A DNA stretch of 64,000 bases from positions 62,001 to 126,000 of the forward strand of contig JAOAPV010000114.1 in assembly GCA_025463055.1 (NCBI GenBank), in the 5' to 3' direction. The translations under genes and the position numbers were made by a program. This DNA is from Candidatus Acidiferrum typicum (GTDB taxonomy: Bacteria > Acidobacteriota > Terriglobia > Acidiferrales > UBA7541). Under the pieces are notes generated by a model, which was given only the letters and a program-made list of their open reading frames with translations, was not told where the DNA came from and searched no databases. This document shows positions 53,726 to 63,491 of this stretch, piece after piece (the stretch's first letter is position 1; the number at the start of each line of letters is the position of its first letter).

Positions 53726-56659
53726 TCAGAAAGTCCGGCTAACCGTAAAACGAAAAGTCGTCTTCGGCTCGAAATAGTCGAGCCGGCCCGGGTTGTTCAA
53801 GATGTTGTTGAGCTGCGGCTGTATCTGCAGCGGAAAAATCGTCGGATCGATGCCATTGAAGGCGTTTTTCAAGAAATTGATATCGCCGGGATTGAGGAAC
53901 GGCGTTGGGGCAATGATCTGTTCGTGGAGGCGGTTGACATTATAAGCGTAGTAGATACGGAACGGTGCCTGAACGATGGGCAATTGCACGACAAACTCGA
54001 TACCGGCTGAGCCGCGCAAACGGAAATTCGTATGTGGCGCGATGGAGAGTTGCTGTTGCAGGTTTGCCGTTGGAAACTGTTGGGTTAGTTGCTGGAAGCC
54101 TGTGGGGTTCAGCTTAAGCGCGCTGGGTCGCGCAACTCCGTCGGTTCCGCCGTCGAAGAAGAGCGCGGCGGTAACCGGGCCGATGATGGGAATACGGTAT
54201 TCGACGTTGCCGGAAGTTTGAACGTCGCCGCCGGGCAATGTGGCGGTATAGGTGAGCACTGGAACTGAAAAGGAACGAATAGCTCCGCCGGCGGTAGGAT
54301 CGTGAAAGAAGATGGGCTGCGAGGAGGCTTGCGGGATAAAAGTAACCGGGGAAATGGAGCGAATATCAAAGCCGCGCAAATCATTCTCGCCGCCCATATA
54401 GAAGCGGCTGAACGGCGGCACTTCTCCGCCGCCATAACCAGTCGTGTAAGCCGCAGAGGCGTGAAAGCCAATGACATTGCGACGTTTCTGAATGGGATGG
54501 AAATACTTCCAATCAAATACATTGGTAATGGTTTTGACATTGCCGCCCAGCGGGCCGCCCGTGAAACCCAAGGAATAGAAGTAGCTTTTTCCGGAATGCT
54601 CATTGGTGGGATTGTCGATCGTGTTGTAGGTGATGGTGGGCGTGATGGTGCTAGAGACTATGCCTTGCAGGGCGCTGGGACCGGAAATGCTGCGGAACTG
54701 CAAGTCTTCAAACAGGAATTTGGAAGCGTCGTTAAAAGGGGTGATGCTGGTGCGGGTAAGGCCGTAGGTGACTCCGAAGCGCGTGAACGAAAGCTTTTTC
54801 ACCGGGTAGCTGGCGAAGAGTGTGAACCCGGTGCTGTTCTGATTGTAATTCTGGATGAATTGCGGATTGATGCTGACGGACTGGCCCTGCAAAAGCGCCA
54901 GCTGCCGAGCTTGATTGAAACTGTATTTGCTGGAGAAAATTGTGAAACCGGTGGAAATCGGGCGGTCGAAAAGGTAGGGCTCGGTGAAGCCGAACATGAA
55001 GCTGCGTTGAATATCGCCAAACTGCGCAGAGAAGGTTAACGTTTCGCCGAGGCCAAGGAAATTGTTGGTCTGATAGGTGAGTCCGATGAAGGTGCCGGCG
55101 AGGCCGCTGACGCCGCCCTGCAGCCCGATGGACTGCTTGCCCTTTTCCTTTAGCTTGAGCGTGAGATCGACAGTGCCTTCTTTTTGATTGCGCTTGATCT
55201 GGACGGCCTTGTCTTCCTCGATGCGGTCAAAATAATCGAGTTGGTTCAAGCGCAGGATGCTGATTTCCCAGGCGCGCTTGTTGAAGAGCTGGCCTTCGTC
55301 GAGAAGGAGCTCGCGGCGGATAACTTTGTCGCGCGTGGTGGTGTTGCCAACGAAATCGATGCGGCGGACGTAGTATTGCTTTTCTTCGTTGAAGCGCATG
55401 GTGATGTCGATGCGCTTGGCGGCCTCGTCGATATCGGTCTGCGGTTCGGCGGTGAAATCGATGAAACCGTACTGGCCATATGCTTTGCGGTAGTCATCCA
55501 GGGCCTTGCGGATTTTGGACGCCGAGAAGATATCGCCTTCCTTGAGCGGGAAAATGGCCTTGAGAGCATCGACTTTCAGAGAGAGAGCTTTATCGGGATC
55601 GGCGCTTACGATTTTCAGCGTGCCCATCTTGTAGCGCTCGCCCTCTTCGATGGGGATGGTCATATTGACGGCTTTGCCGTGGCTGCGCCCGGCGACGGGG
55701 ACGCCCATGCGGAAACCGGTGGTATCGATATTCTCGAGAATTGGATCTTTCACGACGACTTTGAAGTAGCCGTTGTCCTGATACAGACCGCGAACGCCGA
55801 CTTCGAGATCTTCGTTGAGCTTTTCGCGATCGTACGTCTTGGTGAGGACGGGAATGTACCAGAAGTAGAGAGGAATGGAGTACGGACGATCGTGGCGCAT
55901 GGCGCGGATGAGCTTGCGATCGCTAAATGCGTGATTGCCAGTGAATTTTATCTTGCCGACTTTTACCTTAGGACCTTCCTCGACTTTGAAAACCAGAATG
56001 ACCGCATTGCTGGCCGCTATGCGCTCGTACTGCGGCGTGACTTTGGCAAATTGACGGCCGTGCTCGCCAAGCAATTCTTTCAGGACGACTTCCGCTTTCT
56101 TGATGCGCGTAGGATCGAACTGGCTTTCTACGGTCAGGCCGACTTTGCGTTCCTTGAAACGATCGAGAATGTCCGATTCGGAAACGGAATGGATATTGTC
56201 GTAACGGATGCGGCGGATGACCGGGCGCTCTTTGACTTCGAAGATGACGTTCTTGTGATTGGGGCCTTCGGGAGAGTCCTCGACGCGCAACTTAACGTCT
56301 TCGAAGAATTGCGTATTCCATAGCGCCTGAAAATCGCGGCGCAGCGTCTCTTCATTATAAGGATCGCCGTCGCGGCTGAAAATTCGCGCTTTCAGCGTGT
56401 CACTGCGCACGCGGCGGTTGCCGATGAAAAGGATGCGGTCGATTATAGTTCCGGGCGGCTGAGGAGGAGGATTCTGGAAGGGGTGTTCGGAATCGGCAGG
56501 GGCGTCAGATTCCGCCGTAACCTTTGCGAAGTACGTTGAATCAAAAGGAGCAGAGAACGAAGACGGCGATGCAGCCGCATTAGGATGGTGCTGCGCAGCA
56601 GCAACGACAGAGGACGCGAGCAATAACACAATTGCCGCAGCCGACAGCACTACGCGCAT
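53726..56659 (-). CDS. bamA: Outer-membrane protein assembly factor BamA (Omp85)
   Basis: 977 residues from the ATG of MRVVLSAAAIVLLLASSVVAAAQ, a clean signal peptide; a longer in-frame start at 56800 is not used. Five POTRA-like segments (about 75-510; for example IIDRILFIGNRRVRSDTLKARI) precede the 16-strand barrel, with the lid-loop ENDLRGFDIRSISP near 775 and a terminal Phe (RFTVSRTF), the usual outer-membrane signal. It inserts barrel proteins into the outer membrane. It is longer than E. coli BamA (810), chiefly from the N-terminal linker and barrel loops. Confidence 0.93.
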   Translation of the reverse strand: MRVVLSAAAIVLLLASSVVAAAQHHPNAAASPSSFSAPFDSTYFAKVTAESDAPADSEHPFQNPPPQPPGTIIDRILFIGNRRVRSDTLKARIFSRDGDPYNEETLRRDFQALWNTQFFEDVKLRVEDSPEGPNHKNVIFEVKERPVIRRIRYDNIHSVSESDILDRFKERKVGLTVESQFDPTRIKKAEVVLKELLGEHGRQFAKVTPQYERIAASNAVILVFKVEEGPKVKVGKIKFTGNHAFSDRKLIRAMRHDRPYSIPLYFWYIPVLTKTYDREKLNEDLEVGVRGLYQDNGYFKVVVKDPILENIDTTGFRMGVPVAGRSHGKAVNMTIPIEEGERYKMGTLKIVSADPDKALSLKVDALKAIFPLKEGDIFSASKIRKALDDYRKAYGQYGFIDFTAEPQTDIDEAAKRIDITMRFNEEKQYYVRRIDFVGNTTTRDKVIRRELLLDEGQLFNKRAWEISILRLNQLDYFDRIEEDKAVQIKRNQKEGTVDLTLKLKEKGKQSIGLQGGVSGLAGTFIGLTYQTNNFLGLGETLTFSAQFGDIQRSFMFGFTEPYLFDRPISTGFTIFSSKYSFNQARQLALLQGQSVSINPQFIQNYNQNSTGFTLFASYPVKKLSFTRFGVTYGLTRTSITPFNDASKFLFEDLQFRSISGPSALQGIVSSTITPTITYNTIDNPTNEHSGKSYFYSLGFTGGPLGGNVKTITNVFDWKYFHPIQKRRNVIGFHASAAYTTGYGGGEVPPFSRFYMGGENDLRGFDIRSISPVTFIPQASSQPIFFHDPTAGGAIRSFSVPVLTYTATLPGGDVQTSGNVEYRIPIIGPVTAALFFDGGTDGVARPSALKLNPTGFQQLTQQFPTANLQQQLSIAPHTNFRLRGSAGIEFVVQLPIVQAPFRIYYAYNVNRLHEQIIAPTPFLNPGDINFLKNAFNGIDPTIFPLQIQPQLNNILNNPGRLDYFEPKTTFRFTVSRTF

Positions 56660-56818
56660 AACCCCAAACGGCAAAGAAATTCTTGCGTGAGCGGCCACAG
56701 AGGTGGTCAAGGCCGCGCCCCCAAACCCAAGATGTTCTTCTCCCGCCGAACCACGGTACAGGCCGGCCGTGCGTTGACCCGGTAAATTCCGGGGCCACAC
56801 ATGTTGGTGTCAGATTCC

Positions 56819-59245
56819 CTAGTGGACGACCGGGGTTGCCTCACCGACAGGACGGAACGAAAGACCTTCCCCTGCGACGTAAATTTGCAACGTCGCTGGC
56901 CTTTGGATTCCACCCTGAATGAGCGCCTCGGACAGCGGGTCTTCCACATATTTCTGAAGAGCTCGCCGCAGAGGTCGTGCCCCGTAACTGCGGTCTGCAC
57001 ACGTTTTTTCGAGGATCCACTGGCGTGCTTCCGGAGAAACAACAACCTGGACTTGCCGGTGGATGAGCGTGTCGTTCATCTGACCCACAAGCAGATCGAT
57101 AATGCGCAACAGGTCGTCGTCGCCGAGCGGGTTGAAGATAATGACTTCGTCCAAGCGGTTGAGAAACTCCGGATTGAACGCCCGCTTTACTTCAACCATC
57201 ACCATATCTTCCATGCTCTTGAGACCGGCTTCATCGACGCCGGACTGGAAGCCGATGGAAGTGCGCTTTTGCAAATGGCGCGCACCCAAGTTGGAAGTCA
57301 TGATGATGATGGTGTTGCGAAAATCCACGGTATTGCCGAGCCCGTCCGTCAACTGACCGTCTTCAAAGACTTGCAGCAGGATATTGAAAACGTCCGGATG
57401 CGCCTTCTCGATTTCATCCAGCAGGATGACCGAGTACGGCGTGCGGCGAACGCGCTCCGTCAACTGACCGCCTTCTTCATAGCCTACGTATCCTGGAGGG
57501 GCGCCGATCAGCTTCGAGACGGAGTGCTTTTCCATAAACTCCGACATATCGAAGCGAACCAGCGACTTCTCCGAACCGAACAAAAATTCCGCGAGGCGGC
57601 GGGCGACTTCTGTCTTGCCGACGCCGGTGGGACCGAGGAAAAAGAAGCAGCCGACGGGACGCGCAGGATTTTTGAGTCCGGCGCGACTGCGGCGAATGGC
57701 GCGCGCGAGGGCAGTGATCGCTTTGTCCTGGCTGATGACGCGCTTGTGCAACTCGGGCTCGATGCGCAGCAGCTTCTGCTGCTCGTCTTCCTTGATGGAG
57801 GTAACGGCGATGCCTGTCCAGCGGGAGACGACTTCCTCGATGTCCTCACGAGTAACGATGCCGGTGGATGCGTCGTCGAGCTTGTAACGCTCGCGTAGGC
57901 CGCGGAGATTTTCTTTTTCTTTGCGCTCTTCTTCAGAGTAGAAGCGCGCTTTTTCGAATTCGTGGGCGGCGATAGCGCTTTCCATGCGGTGGGTGATGAA
58001 CTTCACGCGCTTCTGCACTTCGCCAACTTCTTCAGGGACGCTGGCTTGACGGAGCTTGACGCGGGCGCCGGCTTCGTCGATCAGGTCGATCGCTTTGTCT
58101 GGGAGGAAGCGATCGGGAATGTAGCGGTTCGAAAGATAAACCGAGTACTTTAGCGCGTCATCGGTGTAACTGACGGCGTGGAATTTTTCGTAGCGCTCGC
58201 GCACGCCGCTGATGACCTGGACGGCTTCCTCTTCGTTGGGCGCGGGAACTTTCACGGATTGGAAGCGGCGCTCGAGGGAGCGATCTTTCTCGACGGACTT
58301 GCGATATTCGCCGGGCGTGGTGGCGCCGATGCACTGAATTTCGCCGCGGGAAAGCGCGGGCTTGAGAATGTTGGCGGCATCGAGCGAACCTTCGGCGGAG
58401 CCTGCGCCGACGAGCGTGTGCAACTCGTCGATGAAGACGATGGCGTTCTGGCTCTCCATCAATTCTTTCATGATGGTCTTGAGGCGCTCTTCGAACTGGC
58501 CGCGATATTTTGTGCCGGCAACGATGAGCGAGAGGTCGAGAGAAAGGATGCGCTTGTCTGCGAGGAACGATGGAACATCGCCATCAGAAATGCGCTGGGC
58601 CAAGCCCTCAACAATGGCGGTCTTGCCTACGCCGGGCTCGCCGATGAGAACAGGATTATTTTTTGTGCGGCGGCAGAGGATTTGGATTACGCGCTCGACC
58701 TCGCCTTCTCGGCCGACCAGGGGATCGAGGGAGCCTTCGGAAGCGGCTTGCGTGAGGTCGCGGCTGAATTCGGCGAGAAGCGAAGTTTCTTTGGGGCGCG
58801 CGGCGGTGGTTTTTTCGCCGGAGGTGCGCGCGAGCTCTTCACGCAGCGTGGAGAGGCGCAGGCCGCGTTCCATCAGGATTTCGGCGCCGAAACATTTTTC
58901 TTCGCGGAGGATTCCGAGGAGCAGGTGCTCGGTGCCGACGTGCTTTACACCGAGGCGCTCGGCTTCTTCACCGGCCATGTTCAAAATTCGTTTGCATTCC
59001 GCGCTCAGAGGGACTTCAACAGATGTTGAAATTCGCTCGCGGATGGTGATGCGCGCTTCAATTTCTTTGCGGATGGATTCAATCGAGCCCTGCTGGCGCA
59101 GGAAGCGATTGGCCAGGGCTTTGTCTTCGCGCATCAAGCCGAGCAGAAGATGCTCGGTTTCAATGTACGGACTGCCGTACTGGCTGGCTTCATACCTCGC
59201 AAAGAAAATGACGCGTCGCGCTTTCTCTGTATACCGTTCAAACAC
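56819..59245 (-). CDS. clpC: ClpC-type AAA+ unfoldase (Clp protease ATP-binding subunit)
   Basis: 808 residues from the GTG at 59245, which begins [20 protein letters not shown], the standard ClpC start. The N domain has two Clp repeats. AAA-1 has [15 protein letters not shown]; a UVR-type mid region ([25 protein letters not shown]) follows near 440; AAA-2 has [15 protein letters not shown]. The protein feeds substrates to ClpP, which is not in the window. The GTG lies two bases after the stop of the lolD-like gene, so translation is probably coupled. The upstream extension to 59431 in frame is antisense-like and not counted. Confidence 0.95.
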   Translation of the reverse strand: MFERYTEKARRVIFFARYEASQYGSPYIETEHLLLGLMREDKALANRFLRQQGSIESIRKEIEARITIRERISTSVEVPLSAECKRILNMAGEEAERLGVKHVGTEHLLLGILREEKCFGAEILMERGLRLSTLREELARTSGEKTTAARPKETSLLAEFSRDLTQAASEGSLDPLVGREGEVERVIQILCRRTKNNPVLIGEPGVGKTAIVEGLAQRISDGDVPSFLADKRILSLDLSLIVAGTKYRGQFEERLKTIMKELMESQNAIVFIDELHTLVGAGSAEGSLDAANILKPALSRGEIQCIGATTPGEYRKSVEKDRSLERRFQSVKVPAPNEEEAVQVISGVRERYEKFHAVSYTDDALKYSVYLSNRYIPDRFLPDKAIDLIDEAGARVKLRQASVPEEVGEVQKRVKFITHRMESAIAAHEFEKARFYSEEERKEKENLRGLRERYKLDDASTGIVTREDIEEVVSRWTGIAVTSIKEDEQQKLLRIEPELHKRVISQDKAITALARAIRRSRAGLKNPARPVGCFFFLGPTGVGKTEVARRLAEFLFGSEKSLVRFDMSEFMEKHSVSKLIGAPPGYVGYEEGGQLTERVRRTPYSVILLDEIEKAHPDVFNILLQVFEDGQLTDGLGNTVDFRNTIIIMTSNLGARHLQKRTSIGFQSGVDEAGLKSMEDMVMVEVKRAFNPEFLNRLDEVIIFNPLGDDDLLRIIDLLVGQMNDTLIHRQVQVVVSPEARQWILEKTCADRSYGARPLRRALQKYVEDPLSEALIQGGIQRPATLQIYVAGEGLSFRPVGEATPVVH

Positions 59246-59247
59246 GA

Positions 59248-60033
59248 TTAGCTCGCTTCTCCCCCGGGGGTCCCCATCGCAGCGGCCGTAGCCGCGCGAG
59301 TACGTAAAACGCCATGTTCTAGAGTGAGGATGCGGTCGCAACGCGCGGCGAGCGCCAAGTTGTGCGTCGCGATCAATGACGTCAACTGGTACGCGCGGTG
59401 CAGCCGCTGCAACAACTCGAACACGGCCCAAGCATTCTGCTCGTCCAAGTCTCCGGTCGGTTCATCAGCCAGCAGCACGGCCGGCCTGGTGACGAGCGCC
59501 CTGGCAATAGCGACGCGCTGCTGTTCCCCGCCCGAAAGCTCCCCTGCGCGGTGCTCGGTCCGGTCTTGCAGGCCGACTTCCGCGAGCCACTTGCGCGCTG
59601 TGATCATGGAGGGCGAGAAACTCTCGCCTCGCAGCAGCAGCGGCATGGCTACGTTTTCCGTGGCAGTAAAATCCGGCAATAATTGATGTCGCTGCCACAA
59701 AAATCCCACGATGCGATTTCTAAACTCAGCGACCGTGGTGTCTTGATTCGTTTCAATGGGCTTGGAAGCGAAGTATACTGCACCGCTCGTTGGCGTGTCT
59801 AGCGCAGCGAGCAGATGCAGCAGAGTGCTTTTGCCCGCTCCAGATGGGGCGACAATGGCCACCATCTCTCCGCGACGCAAAGTCAGATTCGCATCAGCCA
59901 AGACGGTCAAAGATCGCGCGCCAGCGCCATACGTTTTCCGCAAACTTCGCGCTTCCAGCACAATCTGCGCCTCGGGCAGGGCGGTGGAACTCACTGCGCC
60001 TGCGACCGCCCCCGAATTGGCTTCAGAATTCAT
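59248..60033 (-). CDS. lolD: LolD-type ABC ATPase (lipoprotein export)
   Basis: 261 residues. Walker [15 protein letters not shown], signature [15 protein letters not shown] and Walker [17 protein letters not shown] fit the LolD/MacB/FtsE subfamily. The position between a LolC/E-like permease and clpC suggests it powers release of lipoproteins from the inner membrane. The N-terminal 20 residues are Ala/Ser-rich. The first residue (the third base of Walker A normally GPSGSGKST) is A, a mild departure. Substrate assignment rests on context. Confidence 0.82.
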   Translation of the reverse strand: MNSEANSGAVAGAVSSTALPEAQIVLEARSLRKTYGAGARSLTVLADANLTLRRGEMVAIVAPSGAGKSTLLHLLAALDTPTSGAVYFASKPIETNQDTTVAEFRNRIVGFLWQRHQLLPDFTATENVAMPLLLRGESFSPSMITARKWLAEVGLQDRTEHRAGELSGGEQQRVAIARALVTRPAVLLADEPTGDLDEQNAWAVFELLQRLHRAYQLTSLIATHNLALAARCDRILTLEHGVLRTRAATAAAMGTPGGEAS

Positions 60034-60446
60034 CCTAGGTCCACATTCCCCTTACTTGTTACGGCTGCCAGTCCGGCGCTTCTACATATTCCCGAGCGCC
60101 CACTCTGTTTAGATGCAGGAACGGCAGTTACAGTGCCGAATGTCGTCCATAATCGGTCCCTTAATCCCTCCGCATCTGGCCCATCTGCTTCCCATTTATG
60201 CCGCGGCATTGCCTAGCCAAAAAGCAGAACCAAAAGGGGCAATTTGTTAAGCGGTTAATTGCTTTTAATTCAGGCATTTATGACCGCCACTTTTCCGCGC
60301 CGAGATGAAGCGAGATTCCTGGATTCTGCCGACCCGCCCATGCTGAAAATAGGAGCAACCTGCACTCCAAAGCTCGCATTGCCGCTGAAAAATCGTTCTT
60401 CTCGGGTATTTGCGCTCGGCTGCTCCACGATTTCCCTTCATTTCCT
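60034..60446. other. Intergenic region between lolD-like and lolC/E-like genes
   Basis: 413 bases with no gene I can support; open frames on both strands are short and lack ribosome sites. It contains AT-rich stretches (around 60240-60285). No clear promoter or hairpin. The gap implies that the lolD-clpC unit has its own promoter. Confidence 0.4.
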
Positions 60447-61673
60447 TTATTCATAACGCAGGATCTCGACGGGTAAGAGCCCTGCCGCTGCGCGCGCAGG
60501 CAGGAGGGTTGCGCCCACGGAAATGCCCATGGATACGGCGGCGATCCACAGGGCATCGAGGAGGCTGGGATGAAAGGGCACGTACGGAACGGCATAGACC
60601 TGTGGGTCAAGCGGAATCAGATGATACGTGCCGGCGATCCAGGCGAAAGCATACCCGATGCATAAGCCGGCGAAAGTGCCTGTGGCGCCGATGGCAATTC
60701 CTTGCCAGAGGAAAATGCGTCGAATTTGCTGACTGCGTGCACCCATGGACATGAGGACCGCGACGTCGCGCGCCTTGTCCGTCACGGTCATGGACAAGAC
60801 TACGAGAACGTTTAATCCCGCAACGAAGGTGATCAGCCCAATAAAGATGGCGGTGACTAGCTTTTCGAGGTGCAAAGCGCGAAACAGAGCGCGATTTTCT
60901 TCCATCCACGTGGTCGCTGCGAACCCGGGGCCTGCGGCTTGTTCCAACTTGCGCGCAATGTCCGCGGCTTGTTCAGGTTTATACAATCGGAATTCGAGGA
61001 CGCTCACTCTGTCACCAACGCCGGAGAGGGCTTGTGCGGCAGGCAAGCTCAAGAAACACCAATTCTCATCGTAATCGTAGAAGCCGGAATCAAAAACGGC
61101 CGCTACGCGGAAGCGCCGGCTTCGCGGCAGCATGCCGAACGGCGTCAATCGCCCTTGCGGACTGGTCAAGGTCACGTAATCGCCCGGCGAAAGCTTCCAC
61201 TCCTGCGCTAACTGTTTGCCGACGACGACTGCGTCGATACCGTCCGCATCGGGCGAAAAATCCAAGCGGCCCACGATAATTCGTTGCAGCGCTTCGTCGC
61301 TGCGGCGCTCGCGTTCCAGATCGATTCCCTTTGTTACGACGCCGCGCGCTTCGTGCGCAAAGGTGAATAATACGGTCTGATAGACGGCGGGAGTCACGGA
61401 CCGCACGCCCGGCATCGCAGCGAATTTGGAAGCCAGTGCTTCGTAGTCGCGGATGCCGCCCGCGCCCGGCCGCGTGAGCGACACGTGTGCCGTGACGCCC
61501 AGCAAGCGGTCCTGCAGCGTCTCGCGAAAGCCTGTGTTCATCGACAGAGCGACAACGAGCGTTGCGACGCCGGCGGCAACTCCGATCACAGAGAAAGCCG
61601 TCACCAGACGCAGCACCGCTGGGCGGTACGGCGACCGCAAGTACCGCCTGGCGACGAACCATTCAAATTTCAT
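60447..61673 (-). CDS. LolC/LolE-type lipoprotein-releasing permease
   Basis: 408 residues. N-terminus MKFEWFVARRYLRSPYRPAVLRLVTAFSVIGVAAGVATLVVALSMNTGF is the LolC/E hallmark: helix 1 then a large periplasmic domain (about 50-265) and three C-terminal helices from about 270. The segment VTDKARDVAVLMSMGARSQQIRRIFLWQG is the typical cytoplasmic coupling loop. A single Lol permease of the LolF/LolCE type would form a homodimer. It begins 10 bases after lysS. Confidence 0.88.
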   Translation of the reverse strand: MKFEWFVARRYLRSPYRPAVLRLVTAFSVIGVAAGVATLVVALSMNTGFRETLQDRLLGVTAHVSLTRPGAGGIRDYEALASKFAAMPGVRSVTPAVYQTVLFTFAHEARGVVTKGIDLERERRSDEALQRIIVGRLDFSPDADGIDAVVVGKQLAQEWKLSPGDYVTLTSPQGRLTPFGMLPRSRRFRVAAVFDSGFYDYDENWCFLSLPAAQALSGVGDRVSVLEFRLYKPEQAADIARKLEQAAGPGFAATTWMEENRALFRALHLEKLVTAIFIGLITFVAGLNVLVVLSMTVTDKARDVAVLMSMGARSQQIRRIFLWQGIAIGATGTFAGLCIGYAFAWIAGTYHLIPLDPQVYAVPYVPFHPSLLDALWIAAVSMGISVGATLLPARAAAGLLPVEILRYE

Positions 61674-61683
61674 GCTGAACTCT

Positions 61684-63237
61684 TTAGGGCTTCGTGCCTT
61701 GCTCCGGATTCGATGGGGCTTCCGGCCGCAATTGCGGGAATAAGATTACGTCGCGAATGGACGGCGAATCCGTGAAGAGCATCGTCAAGCGATCAATGCC
61801 GATGCCTTCGCCCGCGGTGGGCGGCATCCCGTGGCAGAGCGCGCGGATGTAGTCCAAGTCGACCTGCTTCGGAGCTTCCTCTCCGCCTTGCGCTACCTGC
61901 GCGCGAAAGCGGCGCTCCTGTTCTATCGGATCGTTCAATTCGGAAAAGCCGTTGGCAATTTCCATTCCGGCAACGTAAATCTCAAAGCGCTCGGTCACGC
62001 TTGGATCATCCGGTTTTTGCTTAGACAACGGAGAAATATCTGTGGGGAATTCGTACAAAATAGTTGGCTGGACCAATTTATCTTCGGCCATGGTCTCAAA
62101 CAATAGACCAGTCCATTCTCCGTCTGAGAGAGTTCCCTTCGAGGCCGCATAGGGGGCGCCCGCGCTCTTCGCCCAAGCGTTATATCGCTCTGTAATCGCG
62201 CGCGGTCCCCCGGACGCACTTAGTTCGCCCACCGTAGGAGCAGCACCTGCTTCAGGCGGCCAGTACTTCACAATGGCCTCGCGCATGGAGAGCCGCTCAA
62301 ACTTTCCGAAATCGAGATCGACATCTCCGTAACGCACCACGGTCGACCCAGTGATCTTCTTTGCCAATTCCGCGAATAGTTGCTCGTTCATATCCATCAG
62401 ATCGCGGTAATTGCTGTAGGCCTCGTAGAATTCCAGCATGGTGAATTCCGGGTTGTGCTGCGTGGAGATGCCTTCATTGCGAAAATTGCGATTGATTTCG
62501 TAAACGCGATCAAATCCGCCTACAGTCAACCGTTTCAAATACAACTCCGGGGCGATGCGCAGATAAAGGTCGATGTCCAACGTGTTGTGATGAGTGACAA
62601 AAGGGCGCGCGGCCGCTCCGCCCGGCAGCGGGTGCATCATCGGCGTTTCTACTTCGATGTAGCCACGTGCGTCCAGAAAGCGCCGCAATTCCTGGATAAT
62701 GCGGGGCCGCGTGACGAAAACCTCGCGCGACTTCTCATTGGCTATTAAATCGAGGTAACGCTGGCGATAGCGCAGCTCAACATCGGTGAGGCCGTGCCAC
62801 TTCTCCGGCAAAGGCAGCAGCGCTTTTGCCAGGAAAAATATTTCCTCGACGCGAACCGTGAGTTCGTTGGTCTTTGTGCGGAAAAGGTGTCCGCGGACGC
62901 CGATCGAATCGCCGAGGTCCAACAATTTAAAAAGCTCGAACCCGCGCTCTCCTACCACGTCCTTTTTCACATAAATTTGGATGCGCTTTCCCGAACCTTG
63001 CAGGTGCGCAAAGCCGGCCTTGCCCATCAGGCGCAGCGAAACGATTCGCCCGGCGACTCGGACTTCCCGCTGGTTGGCCTCCAAATCGGCGCTGGGAGTC
63101 TCGGCAAACTTGGTGGCGAGATCCGCGATCGTATCGCTCCAGCGGAATTCGTGCGGATACGCCCGCATGCCGAGAGCTTGAATTTGCTCCAACTTTTTCT
63201 GACGCTGTTCAAATTGCTCGCGCGGCTCAAATTGCAA
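61684..63237 (-). CDS. lysS: Lysyl-tRNA synthetase, class II
   Basis: 517 residues. An OB-fold anticodon domain (about 40-150; VRVAGRIVSLRLMGKAGFAHLQGSG) is followed by the class II core: motif 1 near 185, motif 2 NRNFRNEGISTQHNPEFTMLEFYEAYSNY, motif 3 GEGIGIDRLTMLFTDSPSIRDVILFP. Start is a TTG at 63237 with AAGGA eight bases upstream; an ATG-type start in the same frame at 63297 lacks a ribosome site and precedes the normal SLQFEPREQFEQR opening. An internal insertion near 345-390 is present. Confidence 0.95.
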   Translation of the reverse strand: MQFEPREQFEQRQKKLEQIQALGMRAYPHEFRWSDTIADLATKFAETPSADLEANQREVRVAGRIVSLRLMGKAGFAHLQGSGKRIQIYVKKDVVGERGFELFKLLDLGDSIGVRGHLFRTKTNELTVRVEEIFFLAKALLPLPEKWHGLTDVELRYRQRYLDLIANEKSREVFVTRPRIIQELRRFLDARGYIEVETPMMHPLPGGAAARPFVTHHNTLDIDLYLRIAPELYLKRLTVGGFDRVYEINRNFRNEGISTQHNPEFTMLEFYEAYSNYRDLMDMNEQLFAELAKKITGSTVVRYGDVDLDFGKFERLSMREAIVKYWPPEAGAAPTVGELSASGGPRAITERYNAWAKSAGAPYAASKGTLSDGEWTGLLFETMAEDKLVQPTILYEFPTDISPLSKQKPDDPSVTERFEIYVAGMEIANGFSELNDPIEQERRFRAQVAQGGEEAPKQVDLDYIRALCHGMPPTAGEGIGIDRLTMLFTDSPSIRDVILFPQLRPEAPSNPEQGTKP

Positions 63238-63460
63238 CGAAAAATCCTTTCCGCATAATCGCAGGCGAGTATAGCGGCCAGCGCAGCCGGAGGGCAAGAA
63301 AGTGACGCCGCGTACAGGCGCGCGTTGACAAATTCCGCCAGCAAGCTACAGAGGCTGACTTTTTGATAACTGCTTTATAATAAAACTGTTATTTAAAATA
63401 TCGTTTGGTAGAAACAGGAATTAAGTTCCTCTAATAAATTGTCCCGCTATGGAACTATTT

Positions 63461-63475
63461 TGGTATACTCCCCGG
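63461..63475 (+). promoter_or_regulatory. Extended -10 promoter candidate
   Basis: TTTTGGTATACTCC contains TGG-TATACT, an extended -10 element, about 25 bases before the GTG at 63492. A TATAAT also occurs at 63376-63381 but has no good -35. AT-rich DNA surrounds both. Confidence 0.4.
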
Positions 63476-63491
63476 CCTTAGGAGAGACTCT

